DNA from: Collinsella sp. AF23-4AC
GTDB taxonomy: Bacteria > Actinomycetota > Coriobacteriia > Coriobacteriales > Coriobacteriaceae
Reading direction: 5' to 3'
Assembly (NCBI RefSeq): GCF_003462685.1
Contig: NZ_QRVE01000004.1
Span: forward strand, 62,001-126,000
DNA: 64,000 nucleotides
In this document: positions 40,944 through 49,644 of the stretch, piece after piece
Numbering within the stretch: position 1 is the first letter of the stretch
Layout of the letters: the number at the start of each line of letters is the position of its first letter
Notes under the pieces: generated by a model
What the model saw: the letters and a program-made list of their open reading frames with translations, nothing else
Told to the model about the DNA's origin: nothing
Database searches by the model: none
Position numbers and translations under genes: made by a program

Positions 40944-41864
40944 TTACAGGAGACCGTTGTCCTGAAGGACCTTCTTAATCGCCTCGACGTTCTCGCCGGT
41001 CATGGCCTTCACCGGGCGCGGCATGGTCGGGCTGTCGAAGATACCCATGAGGTTCATAGCGGTCTTGAAGGCGCCGACGCCACCGGCATAGCCCTGGACG
41101 CCCGAGGTGACATCCCAGATGTGCGAAATCTCATTGAGGCGATCCTGCTCGGCCTTGACGGTAGCCCAGTCACCAGCCTGAGCGGCCTTCCATTGACGCA
41201 CGTAGCCCTCAGGCTCAACGTTGGCGAGGCCCGGGACGGAACCGTCGGCACCACCGAGGTAAGCGCCGTCGACAACAACCTCGTGACCGGTGAGGATGCT
41301 CATCGGATGGCCGTTCTTCTCGTTCTCCTGAACGAGGTAGCGGAACGAGATGTCATCACCCGAGGAATCCTTGACGCCGGCCAGAACGCCCTCGGCGCCG
41401 AGCTTGGCAAGGAGCTTCCAGGGGAGCTTGGTGTGGACGCACACGGGGATGTCGTAAGCAAAGATGGGCAGGTCGAGTTCCTCATGCAGGATGCGGAAGT
41501 GCTCCTCGACCTCGGTCATGCCCTGCAGGGCATAGAACGGGCAGGTGGCGACGAGGGCATCGGCGCCCAGCTCCTGAGCGACCTTACCGTGCTCGATCAT
41601 GCGCTCGGTCTCGGTGTCGATGATGCCGACCAGAACGGGAACGCGGTGGTCGACGATACGAACGGCCTCGGCGATAATCTGGCGACGGCGCTCGTCGGTG
41701 GAGAAGACGACCTCGCCCGAGGATCCCAAGAAGAACAGGCCATCGACGCCGGCATCGATCATGCGGTTGATGCTGCGCTCAAAGGAGGCAACGTCGAGCT
41801 GGTGATCTTCGGTATCGGGAACAACGACGGGAGGGATAACGCCGGTGAATTTCTGAGTTGCCAC
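40944..41864 (-). CDS. nanA: N-acetylneuraminate lyase (DapA/NanA family)
   Basis: A 306-residue class I aldolase that would cleave sialic acid to ManNAc and pyruvate. The Schiff-base Lys165 lies in AGVKDSSGD, Tyr137 in FAYDIP, and the carboxylate-binding motif is FLGSSGE (residues 45-51). The GTG start at 41864 has AAGGAG at ideal spacing; the frame upstream lacks a signal. Related DapA-family members include dihydrodipicolinate synthase and KDG aldolases. The NanA role rests on the operon: sialic-acid-type ABC transporter, esterase, ROK kinase and NanE. Confidence 0.85.
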   Translation of the reverse strand: MATQKFTGVIPPVVVPDTEDHQLDVASFERSINRMIDAGVDGLFFLGSSGEVVFSTDERRRQIIAEAVRIVDHRVPVLVGIIDTETERMIEHGKVAQELGADALVATCPFYALQGMTEVEEHFRILHEELDLPIFAYDIPVCVHTKLPWKLLAKLGAEGVLAGVKDSSGDDISFRYLVQENEKNGHPMSILTGHEVVVDGAYLGGADGSVPGLANVEPEGYVRQWKAAQAGDWATVKAEQDRLNEISHIWDVTSGVQGYAGGVGAFKTAMNLMGIFDSPTMPRPVKAMTGENVEAIKKVLQDNGLL

Positions 41865-41932
41865 AAGAATCTCCTTAGTTGTCTGGCGGGCGGCCCTATG
41901 CCACCCACTCTTGTTGGCAGTGTCCAGGCCGT

Positions 41933-42784
41933 CTAGGCCAAAGAACACGAGTAGAACGTTTGGTTAAAAAAGTCGACGACTTCGTTTTCGAACGCATTGA
42001 TGCGCTCGTGAGCGTATTTTGCATAGATGATATGCCTCCGGTCACACTCAAGACCGTTGAATACGGCAAACTGATCCTTGGAATCGCTCACGGTATCCAT
42101 AAGCGATGTGCCCATGAGCACCGATCCGCGCACCCGAGACGACAGCGCCTCGAGGCCACCGGGAATTGGATTGGCAACCGCCGTGCAGGCGAGGCCCCGC
42201 TCGTCCAGAGCAGAAACCGCCAGTGCGACTCCGCCGCCAAGACCCTCGCCCCATGCAAAGATGCGGTCGGGGTCCATGCCATCAAGATTGCGCGCCACCT
42301 TCGCCAGCGCGCAACCCCAACGGGCGCGCTCGACAAAAGCGGGCGAAGAAATCCCCCGCTGCAGATCGTCCGCACCAGCAACATCGTCATCCAGCGCGAG
42401 GACGGCATACCCCATGGCGGCAAATCTCGTCATGTGATGCCAGCCGCGCACAGGCCGATCGATGTCGTGGAACATCAGGCACAGCGGCACGCGCTCAGAT
42501 ACTCGGGCACGACCGACAGGCTCGATCAAACGAGCGTGAATCGCATCGTCACCGAGCTCAAAGGAGACCTCCGAGTAACGGGCGCAGGGGTTAACAAAGT
42601 CAATCGCCGTAATGGCCAGGCCTTGAATCTCAAGATTCGAAGCGCATGTCTCTAAATCAGAAACATCTGCTTGGACATCACCGTGCCAGTCCCGATATTC
42701 TGCGAGCCTTGACGAAACCGTTCCAGGAATTCCCACGAGCCCGGGGACAATCAGCTCGTCAACATTGCTCTCGCACTTAGACAT
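41933..42784 (-). CDS. AXE1-family esterase paralogue lacking the catalytic serine
   Basis: A 283-residue alpha/beta-hydrolase homologous to the protein encoded just upstream. The nucleophile elbow, GASQGG in its neighbour, reads GEGLGGG here, so the serine position is Gly181. The oxyanion segment FHGYPG has become FHDIDR. The acid (LMDTV) and His (KYAHERI) positions survive. It starts within the upstream esterase gene (8-nt overlap, ATG at 42784), so the two are translationally coupled and probably made in similar amounts. The likely role is non-catalytic: a partner subunit, a regulator or a sialoglycan binder. The reading frame is intact, so it is not a pseudogene in the usual sense. Confidence 0.8.
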   Translation of the reverse strand: MSKCESNVDELIVPGLVGIPGTVSSRLAEYRDWHGDVQADVSDLETCASNLEIQGLAITAIDFVNPCARYSEVSFELGDDAIHARLIEPVGRARVSERVPLCLMFHDIDRPVRGWHHMTRFAAMGYAVLALDDDVAGADDLQRGISSPAFVERARWGCALAKVARNLDGMDPDRIFAWGEGLGGGVALAVSALDERGLACTAVANPIPGGLEALSSRVRGSVLMGTSLMDTVSDSKDQFAVFNGLECDRRHIIYAKYAHERINAFENEVVDFFNQTFYSCSLA

Positions 42785-43754
42785 GAGCCTCCCCTCCCTT
42801 GCAGAAAAACGGAATGATCAGATCGTCAAAATCCTGAATCTCCTCGTGGCCAAAGCCTTCAAAGAACTCATGACGCTTTTCGCAGGTCAGGTTGTTATAG
42901 ACTGCAAACTGCGTCGCTGGCGGACAGACGATATCGGCTGTGCCAGTGCCAAACAGCACGGGGCATTTGACCATAGGGGCAAAGTTCTTGGAATCGAAGT
43001 ACGCCAGCTTGGCATAGGCTTCGTCAATACGAGTCGAGTCCTCGTCAAACCAGCGAGACCAATAGCGCAGGCCCTCGTAGGCAATGTCGTCGGCATCCAA
43101 ATCCCAGACCAGGCGGAAATCTGACAGGAAGGGATAGAGGATGGCGGCACGATTGATAAGCTCGCTGTTAAGTGCACAGGTCGCAATGCCCAAACCGCCA
43201 CCCTGCGACGCGCCGTTCACAAACACACGCGCAAGATCAATGCCCTCGAGCTCGCGAACGATGCGGCACAGGATGCGAATATCTTGGTGCAAGCGGACAT
43301 AGTAGAGGTTGGCCGGGTCGCCGTCGATACCGGCAACGATATGACCGGCAACCGTTGTGCCCTCAAATCCACCAATGTCCTCGGAGGGACCTCCTTGGCC
43401 GGGGCAGTCGAGGGCGATGAGTGCCATGCCCATGCCCGCAAACGTCGCCTGCTCAAACCAGCTGCGGCTTGCACCCGGATACCCATGGAACTGAAGTACC
43501 AATGGCACGGGCTCGTCCGAGACGGGTTTAAGGTACTTGGCATGCAGGCGCGCGCCACACATGCCGGTATACCAGAGGTCGAAAAGCTGGCAGGTCGCGG
43601 CATCGGCGACCGATGCCGTTTCGATCGCATAGTCAAGCCCGACGGCGTCGGCCTCGGCCATGCGATCCTTCCAAAAGAGATCGAAATCTGATGGACGGGG
43701 CATGGCGCCTCGATATTCATCAAATTGATGTTGTAGCTCCTGAGCACTTGGCAT
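42777..43754 (-). CDS. Acetyl xylan esterase (AXE1)-family O-acetyl esterase
   Basis: A 325-residue esterase of the AXE1/cephalosporin-C-deacetylase family. The triad is visible: Ser183 in VNGASQGGG, Asp in FGTGTADIV and His in EGFGHEEI. The oxyanion motif is QFHGYPG, and DCPGQGG is a family hallmark. No signal peptide, so it works in the cytoplasm on imported substrate. In this operon the natural guess is removal of O-acetyl groups from sialic acid before NanA. The start ATG 43754 is the family-like choice, but AAAGG lies 15 nt away, so the exact start is uncertain. Confidence 0.88.
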   Translation of the reverse strand: MPSAQELQHQFDEYRGAMPRPSDFDLFWKDRMAEADAVGLDYAIETASVADAATCQLFDLWYTGMCGARLHAKYLKPVSDEPVPLVLQFHGYPGASRSWFEQATFAGMGMALIALDCPGQGGPSEDIGGFEGTTVAGHIVAGIDGDPANLYYVRLHQDIRILCRIVRELEGIDLARVFVNGASQGGGLGIATCALNSELINRAAILYPFLSDFRLVWDLDADDIAYEGLRYWSRWFDEDSTRIDEAYAKLAYFDSKNFAPMVKCPVLFGTGTADIVCPPATQFAVYNNLTCEKRHEFFEGFGHEEIQDFDDLIIPFFCKGGEAHV

Positions 43755-43790
43755 GGCTCGTGAACCCAACCTTTCGAAATCGCAACGGAG

Positions 43791-43818
43791 GTGCGCCCGG
43801 CAAGGGAACCGGGCGCAC
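43791..43818 (-). terminator. Stem-loop between transporter and esterase genes
   Basis: A perfect 10-bp stem, GTGCGCCCGG with CCGGGCGCAC, and an 8-nt loop; no T-run on the minus strand. An intercistronic hairpin separating the sat transporter genes from the catabolic part. Confidence 0.6.
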
Positions 43819-43834
43819 GGGAGGGAATGCGAGG

Positions 43835-44662
43835 CTACTCGCCGAGCTTGGGATGCAGCAGCGACGGCGCAGCGCCGAGCAGCATCTTGGTGTAGGGGTC
43901 CTGGGGGTGCTGGAAGACCTGCTTGGCCTCGCCCTGCTCGACGATCTTGCCGCCATTCATAACGATGATGTCGTCAGAGATATAGCGGACCGTCTGGATG
44001 TCATGGCTGATGAACACCATGGCCAGGCCGAGCTCCTTCTTAAGGTCGGTCAGCAGGTTCAGAATCTGTGCGCGGACTGAAACGTCCAGAGCCGAGGTGG
44101 GCTCGTCGGCGATGATGGCGTCGGGGTTCAGCGACAGGGCACGGGCAATTGCGACGCGCTGGCGCTGGCCGCCCGAAAGCTGGCCGGGAAGAACCTCGGC
44201 AGCGGAGCTGGGCAGACCGGTGAGCTCCAAGAGTTCCTTGACGCGCTCCTCCTGCTCGGCCTCGGTACCCAGGTTGTGGACGCGCATGGGGTCGAGCAGC
44301 TGCTCGCGAACGACCATGCGGGGGTTGAGCGCCGTGGCCGGGTTCTGGAACACGACCGAGATGACGCGACCCATGTGGCGACGGTCCTCGGCGGTACGTT
44401 TGGTAACGTCCTTGCCCTTAAAGTAGACCTTGCCGCTCGTGGGGGCCTGCAGGCCGCACATGACGTTGGCGGTGGTGGACTTACCGCAACCGGACTCGCC
44501 GACGATGCCGATCGTCTGACCGGGCCTGAGCTTAATCGTTACACCCTGGACGGCGTGAACCAGGTTGGGGTGCAGAATCGAGCCGGTACGGGTCCTAAAG
44601 GTGACGTGGACGTCATCAAGGAAGATGATCGGCTCGACGCCGTTGACTGCGGTCTCGCTCAT
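43835..44662 (-). CDS. satD: Sialic-acid-type ABC transporter ATP-binding protein (SatD-like)
   Basis: A 275-residue OppF-type ABC ATPase. It has Walker A GESGCGKSTTANVMCG, signature GQLSGGQRQRVAIARAL and Walker B AIIADEPTSALD. It is shorter than OppF because the Cys-rich C-terminal extension is absent. It starts directly after the satC stop. In Haemophilus ducreyi the SatABCD transporter imports sialic acid, and this cluster has the same four-part make-up next to nan genes. Peptide specificity cannot be excluded by sequence. Confidence 0.85.
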   Translation of the reverse strand: MSETAVNGVEPIIFLDDVHVTFRTRTGSILHPNLVHAVQGVTIKLRPGQTIGIVGESGCGKSTTANVMCGLQAPTSGKVYFKGKDVTKRTAEDRRHMGRVISVVFQNPATALNPRMVVREQLLDPMRVHNLGTEAEQEERVKELLELTGLPSSAAEVLPGQLSGGQRQRVAIARALSLNPDAIIADEPTSALDVSVRAQILNLLTDLKKELGLAMVFISHDIQTVRYISDDIIVMNGGKIVEQGEAKQVFQHPQDPYTKMLLGAAPSLLHPKLGE

Positions 44663-46678
44663 CTACATCACCTCCGCGTGAGGGGTCAAACCATTTGCCT
44701 TGAGCACCTCGTCGGGGAGCTCGGAATAGAAGTGCTCGGTGCCGGGCACGCGCTTGAAGACCGGACGGGTGTCCAGGCCAATACGCGGATGGCTCGAGCG
44801 GGGCGCGAAGCGATCGCCCTTGGGGAAATCGCGCGGGCTCGGAACGGCGCCAGGCACCTGGTGCAGGCGGCCCGAACCGCTCTCGATGGACAGAACGGAA
44901 CCCAGAAGACCGCGGGTGTACTCGTGAATCGGGTTGGTGAGCAGCTCCTTGGTGGGCGCCTGCTCGATAACCTGGCCAGCGTACATAACCGTGATGTTGT
45001 GGGCGACCTCGGCGACCAGCGCCAGGTCGTGCGAAACGAAGATCATGGCAAAGCCGAGTTTGGCCTGAAGATCGTTGAGCAGCTTGATGACCTGCTTCTG
45101 GACGGTAACGTCCAGAGCGGTCGTGGGCTCGTCGCAGATGACCAGCTTGGGGTCGCGGGTAAGGGCCATAGCGATCAGGACACGCTGACGCTGGCCGCCG
45201 GAAAGCTCGTGCGGATAGCTCTCGAGCGTGCGCTTGGGATCGAGGCCGACGAGCTCCAGAAGCTCCTCGGCGCTGCGGGTTCCGCCGCGCTTAGTGAGCT
45301 GCTTCATCTGGGCAGAGATGAGCATGGAGGGGTTGAGCGAGGACAGGGCGTCCTGATAGACCATAGCGATATCGGTACCGCGCAGGCCGAACCACTCCTT
45401 CTTACTCATCTTGAGCAGGTCACGGCCCTCCCAGAGGACCTCGCCGGAAAGGTGCTCGTCCTCATCGGTCAGGCCCATGATGGCCAGCGTGGTGATGGAC
45501 TTACCGCAACCGGACTCGCCCACCAGGCCCATGGTCTGACCAGGACGGACGTCAAAGTTGACATGGTCGACAACGTTGATATCACCGTGATGCTCAAACT
45601 GAATGCAGAAGTCACGGACCGAGAGAATCGGTTCGACAGACTCGTCGGGCACATGGCGATCGTCACGCTTGAGCTCGACATCGCGCAGGGCGCCAAGGCG
45701 AGCGGAGAGGGACTGGGCCTGCTCCTTGTAGGCGCGAACGGGGTCGGAGACCAGCAGGTCGGCCTCGCGACGCTTGGAGGAATCGGTCGGATCCAGGGCG
45801 GCGGAGGGAGCAGCGGCCATGGCGTCGGTAATGCCCTCGGAGAGGATGTTGAGCGCCAGGCAGGTGATCATGATGGCCAGGCCCGGGAACAGCGCCTGCC
45901 ACCAACGGCCGGCGAGCACGCCGCCGCGGGCGTCGGCGAGGATGTTGCCCCAGGTAGCGGTGGGCTCCTGAATACCAGCGCCGATGAAGGTCAGCGAAGC
46001 CTCGAAGATGATGGCGTCGGCGACCAGGGTAACGGTGAAGACCATGATCGGGGCGATGCAGTTACGCAGAACATGCTTGATCAAAATCCACGGAGCCTTG
46101 GCGCCGGAAACGATGACCGCGCGGACATAGTCCTCGCCGTACTCGGACACGATATTAGCGCGTACGATACGGGCAATCTGCGGAGTGTACATAAAGCCGA
46201 TGGCGAAGATGATCGACGGCACGGAGTTGCCCAGGATGGAGACGAAGACGGCCGCGAGGGCGATGCCCGGGATGGACATGATGATGTCCAAGATACGCAT
46301 GATCGTCTCGGAGACGGCCTTGCGCGAAACCGCTGCAAGGGCGCCCACGACCGAGCCGCAGACCAGAGCCATGGCAGTGGCGCCAAAGCCGATAATCAGC
46401 GAGTAACGACCACCGTAGAGCATACGCGACAGAATGTCGCGACCCTTATCGTCGGTACCGAAAATAAATCCGTTGCCGGGAGCCTGGCGAGCCGTAAAGA
46501 TCTCGACCGGGCTATAGGGGGCAAGAAGGGGCGCCAGAATCGCAGTCAGGGCGACCAGCACCAGCACGACGGCTGCAATCTTAGAAGACAGCGTCATCTT
46601 CTTCCAGCCACCGAGCTTGAGCCCCTTAGAGGCAGCCTTCTCGAGCTGCTCGGTTTGCTTCTCTCGAATCTTTACCAT
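44663..46678 (-). CDS. satC: Fused ABC permease and ATP-binding protein (SatC-like)
   Basis: A 671-residue fusion. Residues 1-290 are an OppC-type permease with about six helices, the loop motif FGTDDKGRDILSRMLYGGR and the coupling loop AVIVSGAKAPWILIKHVLRN. A charged linker covers about 290-345. The rest is an OppD-type ATPase with Walker A GESGCGKS (387-394), LSGGQRQRVLIAMAL and [12 protein letters not shown]. The OppC-OppD fusion is what has been described for SatC of the H. ducreyi sialic-acid transporter, to the best of my recollection. It begins 3 nt after satB and abuts satD. Confidence 0.9.
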   Translation of the reverse strand: MVKIREKQTEQLEKAASKGLKLGGWKKMTLSSKIAAVVLVLVALTAILAPLLAPYSPVEIFTARQAPGNGFIFGTDDKGRDILSRMLYGGRYSLIIGFGATAMALVCGSVVGALAAVSRKAVSETIMRILDIIMSIPGIALAAVFVSILGNSVPSIIFAIGFMYTPQIARIVRANIVSEYGEDYVRAVIVSGAKAPWILIKHVLRNCIAPIMVFTVTLVADAIIFEASLTFIGAGIQEPTATWGNILADARGGVLAGRWWQALFPGLAIMITCLALNILSEGITDAMAAAPSAALDPTDSSKRREADLLVSDPVRAYKEQAQSLSARLGALRDVELKRDDRHVPDESVEPILSVRDFCIQFEHHGDINVVDHVNFDVRPGQTMGLVGESGCGKSITTLAIMGLTDEDEHLSGEVLWEGRDLLKMSKKEWFGLRGTDIAMVYQDALSSLNPSMLISAQMKQLTKRGGTRSAEELLELVGLDPKRTLESYPHELSGGQRQRVLIAMALTRDPKLVICDEPTTALDVTVQKQVIKLLNDLQAKLGFAMIFVSHDLALVAEVAHNITVMYAGQVIEQAPTKELLTNPIHEYTRGLLGSVLSIESGSGRLHQVPGAVPSPRDFPKGDRFAPRSSHPRIGLDTRPVFKRVPGTEHFYSELPDEVLKANGLTPHAEVM

Positions 46679-46681
46679 AAT

Positions 46682-47638
46682 CTACACCGTCCTGATGCGC
46701 GGGTTGATGAGCAGGTAGAGCATGTCAACCACGATGTTGATGATGATGAAGGCAAGAGCAACGACGATAACGACGCCCTGAACCAGGTTCGCCTCGTTGC
46801 CCTGAACGCCCTGCAGAATCGCGGTGCCCATGCCGGGGAGGTTGAAGATAACCTCGATGACGACGGCGCCGCCCATGAGGTAACCGATCTTAAGACCGAG
46901 GGTGGTGACCGGGGTGATCAGCGCATTGCGAAGAACGTTGATGCCGACGACGACCTTCTCGGGAACGCCGGCGCCGCGAGCCATACGGACATAATCCTTG
47001 TCGAGCTCCTCGACCATGGCGGTACGCACGATACGAGTCATCTGGCCCGTCAGCGGAAATGCCAAGGCGATAGCGGGCATGATCATACGTCCCAGATAGC
47101 CAACCGGATTCGTGGTGAAGTGAGGCAGAGCACCCGATGCCGGGAGCACCTTAAGGTAGGAAGAGAACAGCAGGATCAACAGAACGGCAAGCCAGAACGA
47201 CGGGGTTGCCAAGCCGGCGATGGAAAAGACGCGGATCACTTGGTCCGGCCATTTGTCGCGATACAGTGCCGCGATGACGCCGAGCAAAAACGAAACGACC
47301 GCACCGATGGCAAGACCGATGAAGGTCAGCTGCATCGTGACGGGCAGGGCCGTGGAGATGCGCTTGGCAACGGAGTTGCGAGCAGCACCATAGGTGCCCA
47401 TGTCGCCATGGATCAGATCGCCCATATAGCGCACGTAGCGCACGGGCCAGGGGTCGTCCAGACCATACTTCTCATGGTACTCGGCAACCGCCTCGGGCGA
47501 GGCACCGTCACCCAACGCCGTGTAGGCGGGGTCGGTCTTGGAGAACGACATAAGGAAGAACACCAGGACGGTGACGCCCAATGCCATGATCGGCAGCGCC
47601 ACAAGACGCCTTCCAATCAAACGTAGCAAGTTGTTCAC
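46682..47638 (-). CDS. satB: ABC transporter permease (SatB-like)
   Basis: A 318-residue OppB-type permease with about six helices. It has an N-terminus RLIGRRLVALPIMALGVTVLVFFLM, and the coupling-loop motif VRMARGAGVPEKVVVGINVLRNALITP. The start is GTG 47638 with AAAGGGGAG upstream; the frame runs on to 47671 without a better signal. It pairs with the permease half of the SatC fusion. A hairpin at 47700-47733 separates it from the binding protein. Confidence 0.88.
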   Translation of the reverse strand: MNNLLRLIGRRLVALPIMALGVTVLVFFLMSFSKTDPAYTALGDGASPEAVAEYHEKYGLDDPWPVRYVRYMGDLIHGDMGTYGAARNSVAKRISTALPVTMQLTFIGLAIGAVVSFLLGVIAALYRDKWPDQVIRVFSIAGLATPSFWLAVLLILLFSSYLKVLPASGALPHFTTNPVGYLGRMIMPAIALAFPLTGQMTRIVRTAMVEELDKDYVRMARGAGVPEKVVVGINVLRNALITPVTTLGLKIGYLMGGAVVIEVIFNLPGMGTAILQGVQGNEANLVQGVVIVVALAFIIINIVVDMLYLLINPRIRTV

Positions 47639-47699
47639 GTTCTCTCCCCTTTCTTTTGTCGGTAGGACCAACTGGTATATGAGTACGGATACTCATTAC

Positions 47700-47733
47700 A
47701 AGACCCGAGCGACATCGTTGCCGCCCGGGTCTT
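47700..47733 (-). terminator. Attenuating stem-loop between satA and satB
   Basis: AAGACCCG-AGCG pairs with CGCC-CGGGTCTT (about 11 bp, 10-nt loop). It is the counterpart of the oppA-oppB hairpin and probably makes the binding protein more abundant than the membrane parts. Confidence 0.6.
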
Positions 47734-47795
47734 TGTTTCAACTATGAGGATACGGTCCCAACGACCGACATCCTGCATACAGACTCAAGCGAGTC

Positions 47796-49409
47796 TTACG
47801 CCTTGACGGTCGCAACGCCCCTGAAGGACATGCTCGTCGTGCCGATGCCCTTGAAGCCATCGAGGGCCTCGCCATTGGGCGCAGTGGACGGATCGTCCCA
47901 GGAAGCGGAGACGGTCTTGACGTGGACAACGGGGTACAGAACGGCGTTGTCGGCAATGATGTCGAAGCACTCGTTCCACTTCTTCTGCTGCTCGTCGCCC
48001 TCGGCGGCAAGAGCCTCGTCCATGAGACCGTGGAGCTTCTGCCACTCAGCGGACTCCTTCCACGGGCAACGGGTCTGCATCCAGACGTTGTCGCCGTACC
48101 ACCAGTTGAGCAGCAGGTCGGGGTCGGCGCCGAAGCAGGAAGGATCGCCAGGGGCAAGGAGGATATCGTAGGCTTCGCCGCCGTCGATGGCAGCGTAGGT
48201 GGCCGGCGAGGTATCGGTCTGGATGGTCACATCGAAGCCGAGAGCGTCGAGGTCGTTCTTGACCTGGGCGGCCATGCCCTTAATCTGCTCGTTGTCGGTG
48301 GTGCGCAGGGTGATGGCACCCGGGGTGATGCCAGACTCCTCGATGAGCTTCTTAGCCTTCTTGGCGTCGGTCTTGTACACCGTGGAAGCCTCATGATAGT
48401 TGGTGAAGCTCTTGGGCAGGTAGCAGCTGGCAGCGGTGGCAAGGCCGGCGAAGGTGTTGCTGACCATCTTCTCGGTGTCGAGCGCATACATGACAGCCTG
48501 ACGGACCTTGACGTTGTTCCAAGGCTCCTTGGCGACGTTGAACATGATGAAACGGGTGCCGAAACCCTGAACGTTATCGATCTTGCAGCCGGCGCTCTCG
48601 AGCTGGTCGACGGCGTCAGCGGTAACGAGCTCCATAACGAGCGTGGAGCCCTCCTGCTGAGCGGTAACGCGAGCGGTGGGGTCGGTCAGGATGCTGTACT
48701 GGATCTTCTTATCCTCGGCAGCATACTCACCGTTGTACTCGGGGTTGGGAACCAGGGTAATCTCGGTATCGGAGATAGAGTCGTACATCCAGGGGCCGGA
48801 GCCGATCGGCTGCTTGGCGCGATCCTCCTCGGTCTGGGTGGCCGGGGTAACGCGGACGATGGCCAGACGATCCTTGAGCAGGGAGAAGTTGGGGACCTTG
48901 GTCTTGACCGTCACGGTGCTGGCGTCCTTGGCCTCGATGGACTCGAAGGGCTGGAAGAACGGAGCATAGGTAGCGGAAGCGGCGCAAGCGGTGTAGGAGG
49001 CAACGACATCGTCAGCGGTGACCTCGGTGCCATCGGAGAACTTGGCGCCCTTGCGGATGGTGACCTCGAAAGTGGTGTCGTCCACAGACTTGGGATCGTC
49101 GGTGGCGAGCTCGTTGAAGGTGCTGTAGTCGTGGTAATCGATGCCGTAGAGGCCCTCGACGACGTGCCAGTTAGCACCCAGGCCCACAGCGGAGCCGGTG
49201 CTGGCGGGATCGAAGCTGGACGGAGCGTAAGCGGAACCAGCGGTGATCACGCCGCCGCCACGGTTGGCGGAATCGGTGGAACCGGAAGCGGAACCCTCGT
49301 CGCTAGAGCTGCCGCCGCAGCCGGTGAGACCAAGCCCTGCGACAGCAGCGACGCTGCCGGTGAGGCCGAGGAACGAACGCCTGGACATACCCTTGTTGAT
49401 GATGGCCAT
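47796..49409 (-). CDS. satA: Solute-binding lipoprotein of the sialic-acid ABC transporter (SatA-like)
   Basis: A 537-residue family-5 solute-binding protein. The N-terminus MSRRSFLGLTG is a twin-arginine motif and the signal ends in lipobox GLTGC with Cys31, followed by a Ser/Gly/Asp-rich tether. Mature landmarks are SYTACAASATYAPFFQPFESI, PIGSGPWMYDSIS and KVRQAVMYALDTEKMV. It is the first gene of the operon, preceded by two promoter candidates and an inverted-repeat operator. Sialic-acid specificity is inferred from the downstream nan genes and the SatC fusion. Family-5 proteins usually bind peptides. Confidence 0.85.
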   Translation of the reverse strand: MAIINKGMSRRSFLGLTGSVAAVAGLGLTGCGGSSSDEGSASGSTDSANRGGGVITAGSAYAPSSFDPASTGSAVGLGANWHVVEGLYGIDYHDYSTFNELATDDPKSVDDTTFEVTIRKGAKFSDGTEVTADDVVASYTACAASATYAPFFQPFESIEAKDASTVTVKTKVPNFSLLKDRLAIVRVTPATQTEEDRAKQPIGSGPWMYDSISDTEITLVPNPEYNGEYAAEDKKIQYSILTDPTARVTAQQEGSTLVMELVTADAVDQLESAGCKIDNVQGFGTRFIMFNVAKEPWNNVKVRQAVMYALDTEKMVSNTFAGLATAASCYLPKSFTNYHEASTVYKTDAKKAKKLIEESGITPGAITLRTTDNEQIKGMAAQVKNDLDALGFDVTIQTDTSPATYAAIDGGEAYDILLAPGDPSCFGADPDLLLNWWYGDNVWMQTRCPWKESAEWQKLHGLMDEALAAEGDEQQKKWNECFDIIADNAVLYPVVHVKTVSASWDDPSTAPNGEALDGFKGIGTTSMSFRGVATVKA

Positions 49410-49545
49410 GTCTTCTCCTATCAATAGAGAATCTTACTCGGGAGCACCTAGACTTGCCCCCGCGCAACTTGCGGACGATATATACCTTACCTACCGACGT
49501 ACCCAACTGAGGTGCCGCGCTCGGCGACCGATACATACATACGCT

Positions 49546-49568
49546 TGAACGGTATTTACTACCGTTCA
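49546..49568. promoter_or_regulatory. Candidate operator of the sialic-acid operon
   Basis: TGAACGGTA-TTTAC-TACCGTTCA is a perfect 9-bp inverted repeat. It overlaps the -10 of the nearer satA promoter, the classic place for a repressor. The cognate regulator, perhaps of RpiR, GntR or LacI type, is not in the window. Confidence 0.65.
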
Positions 49569-49584
49569 CCGAATTCATTGACAA
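49556..49584 (-). promoter_or_regulatory. satA promoter P2 (proximal)
   Basis: Minus strand TTGTCA (49584-49579), 17-nt spacer, TAGTAA (49561-49556); its -10 lies inside the operator. Confidence 0.55.
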
Positions 49585-49644
49585 ACGATTCGTCAGACAG
49601 TATGTATCGACGAGGTGAGATATCAGTCTTCGTCAACCCGCAGG

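Noticed and set aside
44276-47626. An 1116-codon open frame on the plus strand opposite satB, satC and satD
   Set aside because: The minus-strand frames are unmistakable ABC transporter proteins. The plus-strand frame is low-complexity (Gly, Asp, His, Leu rich) and arises because the real genes avoid TTA, CTA and TCA codons.
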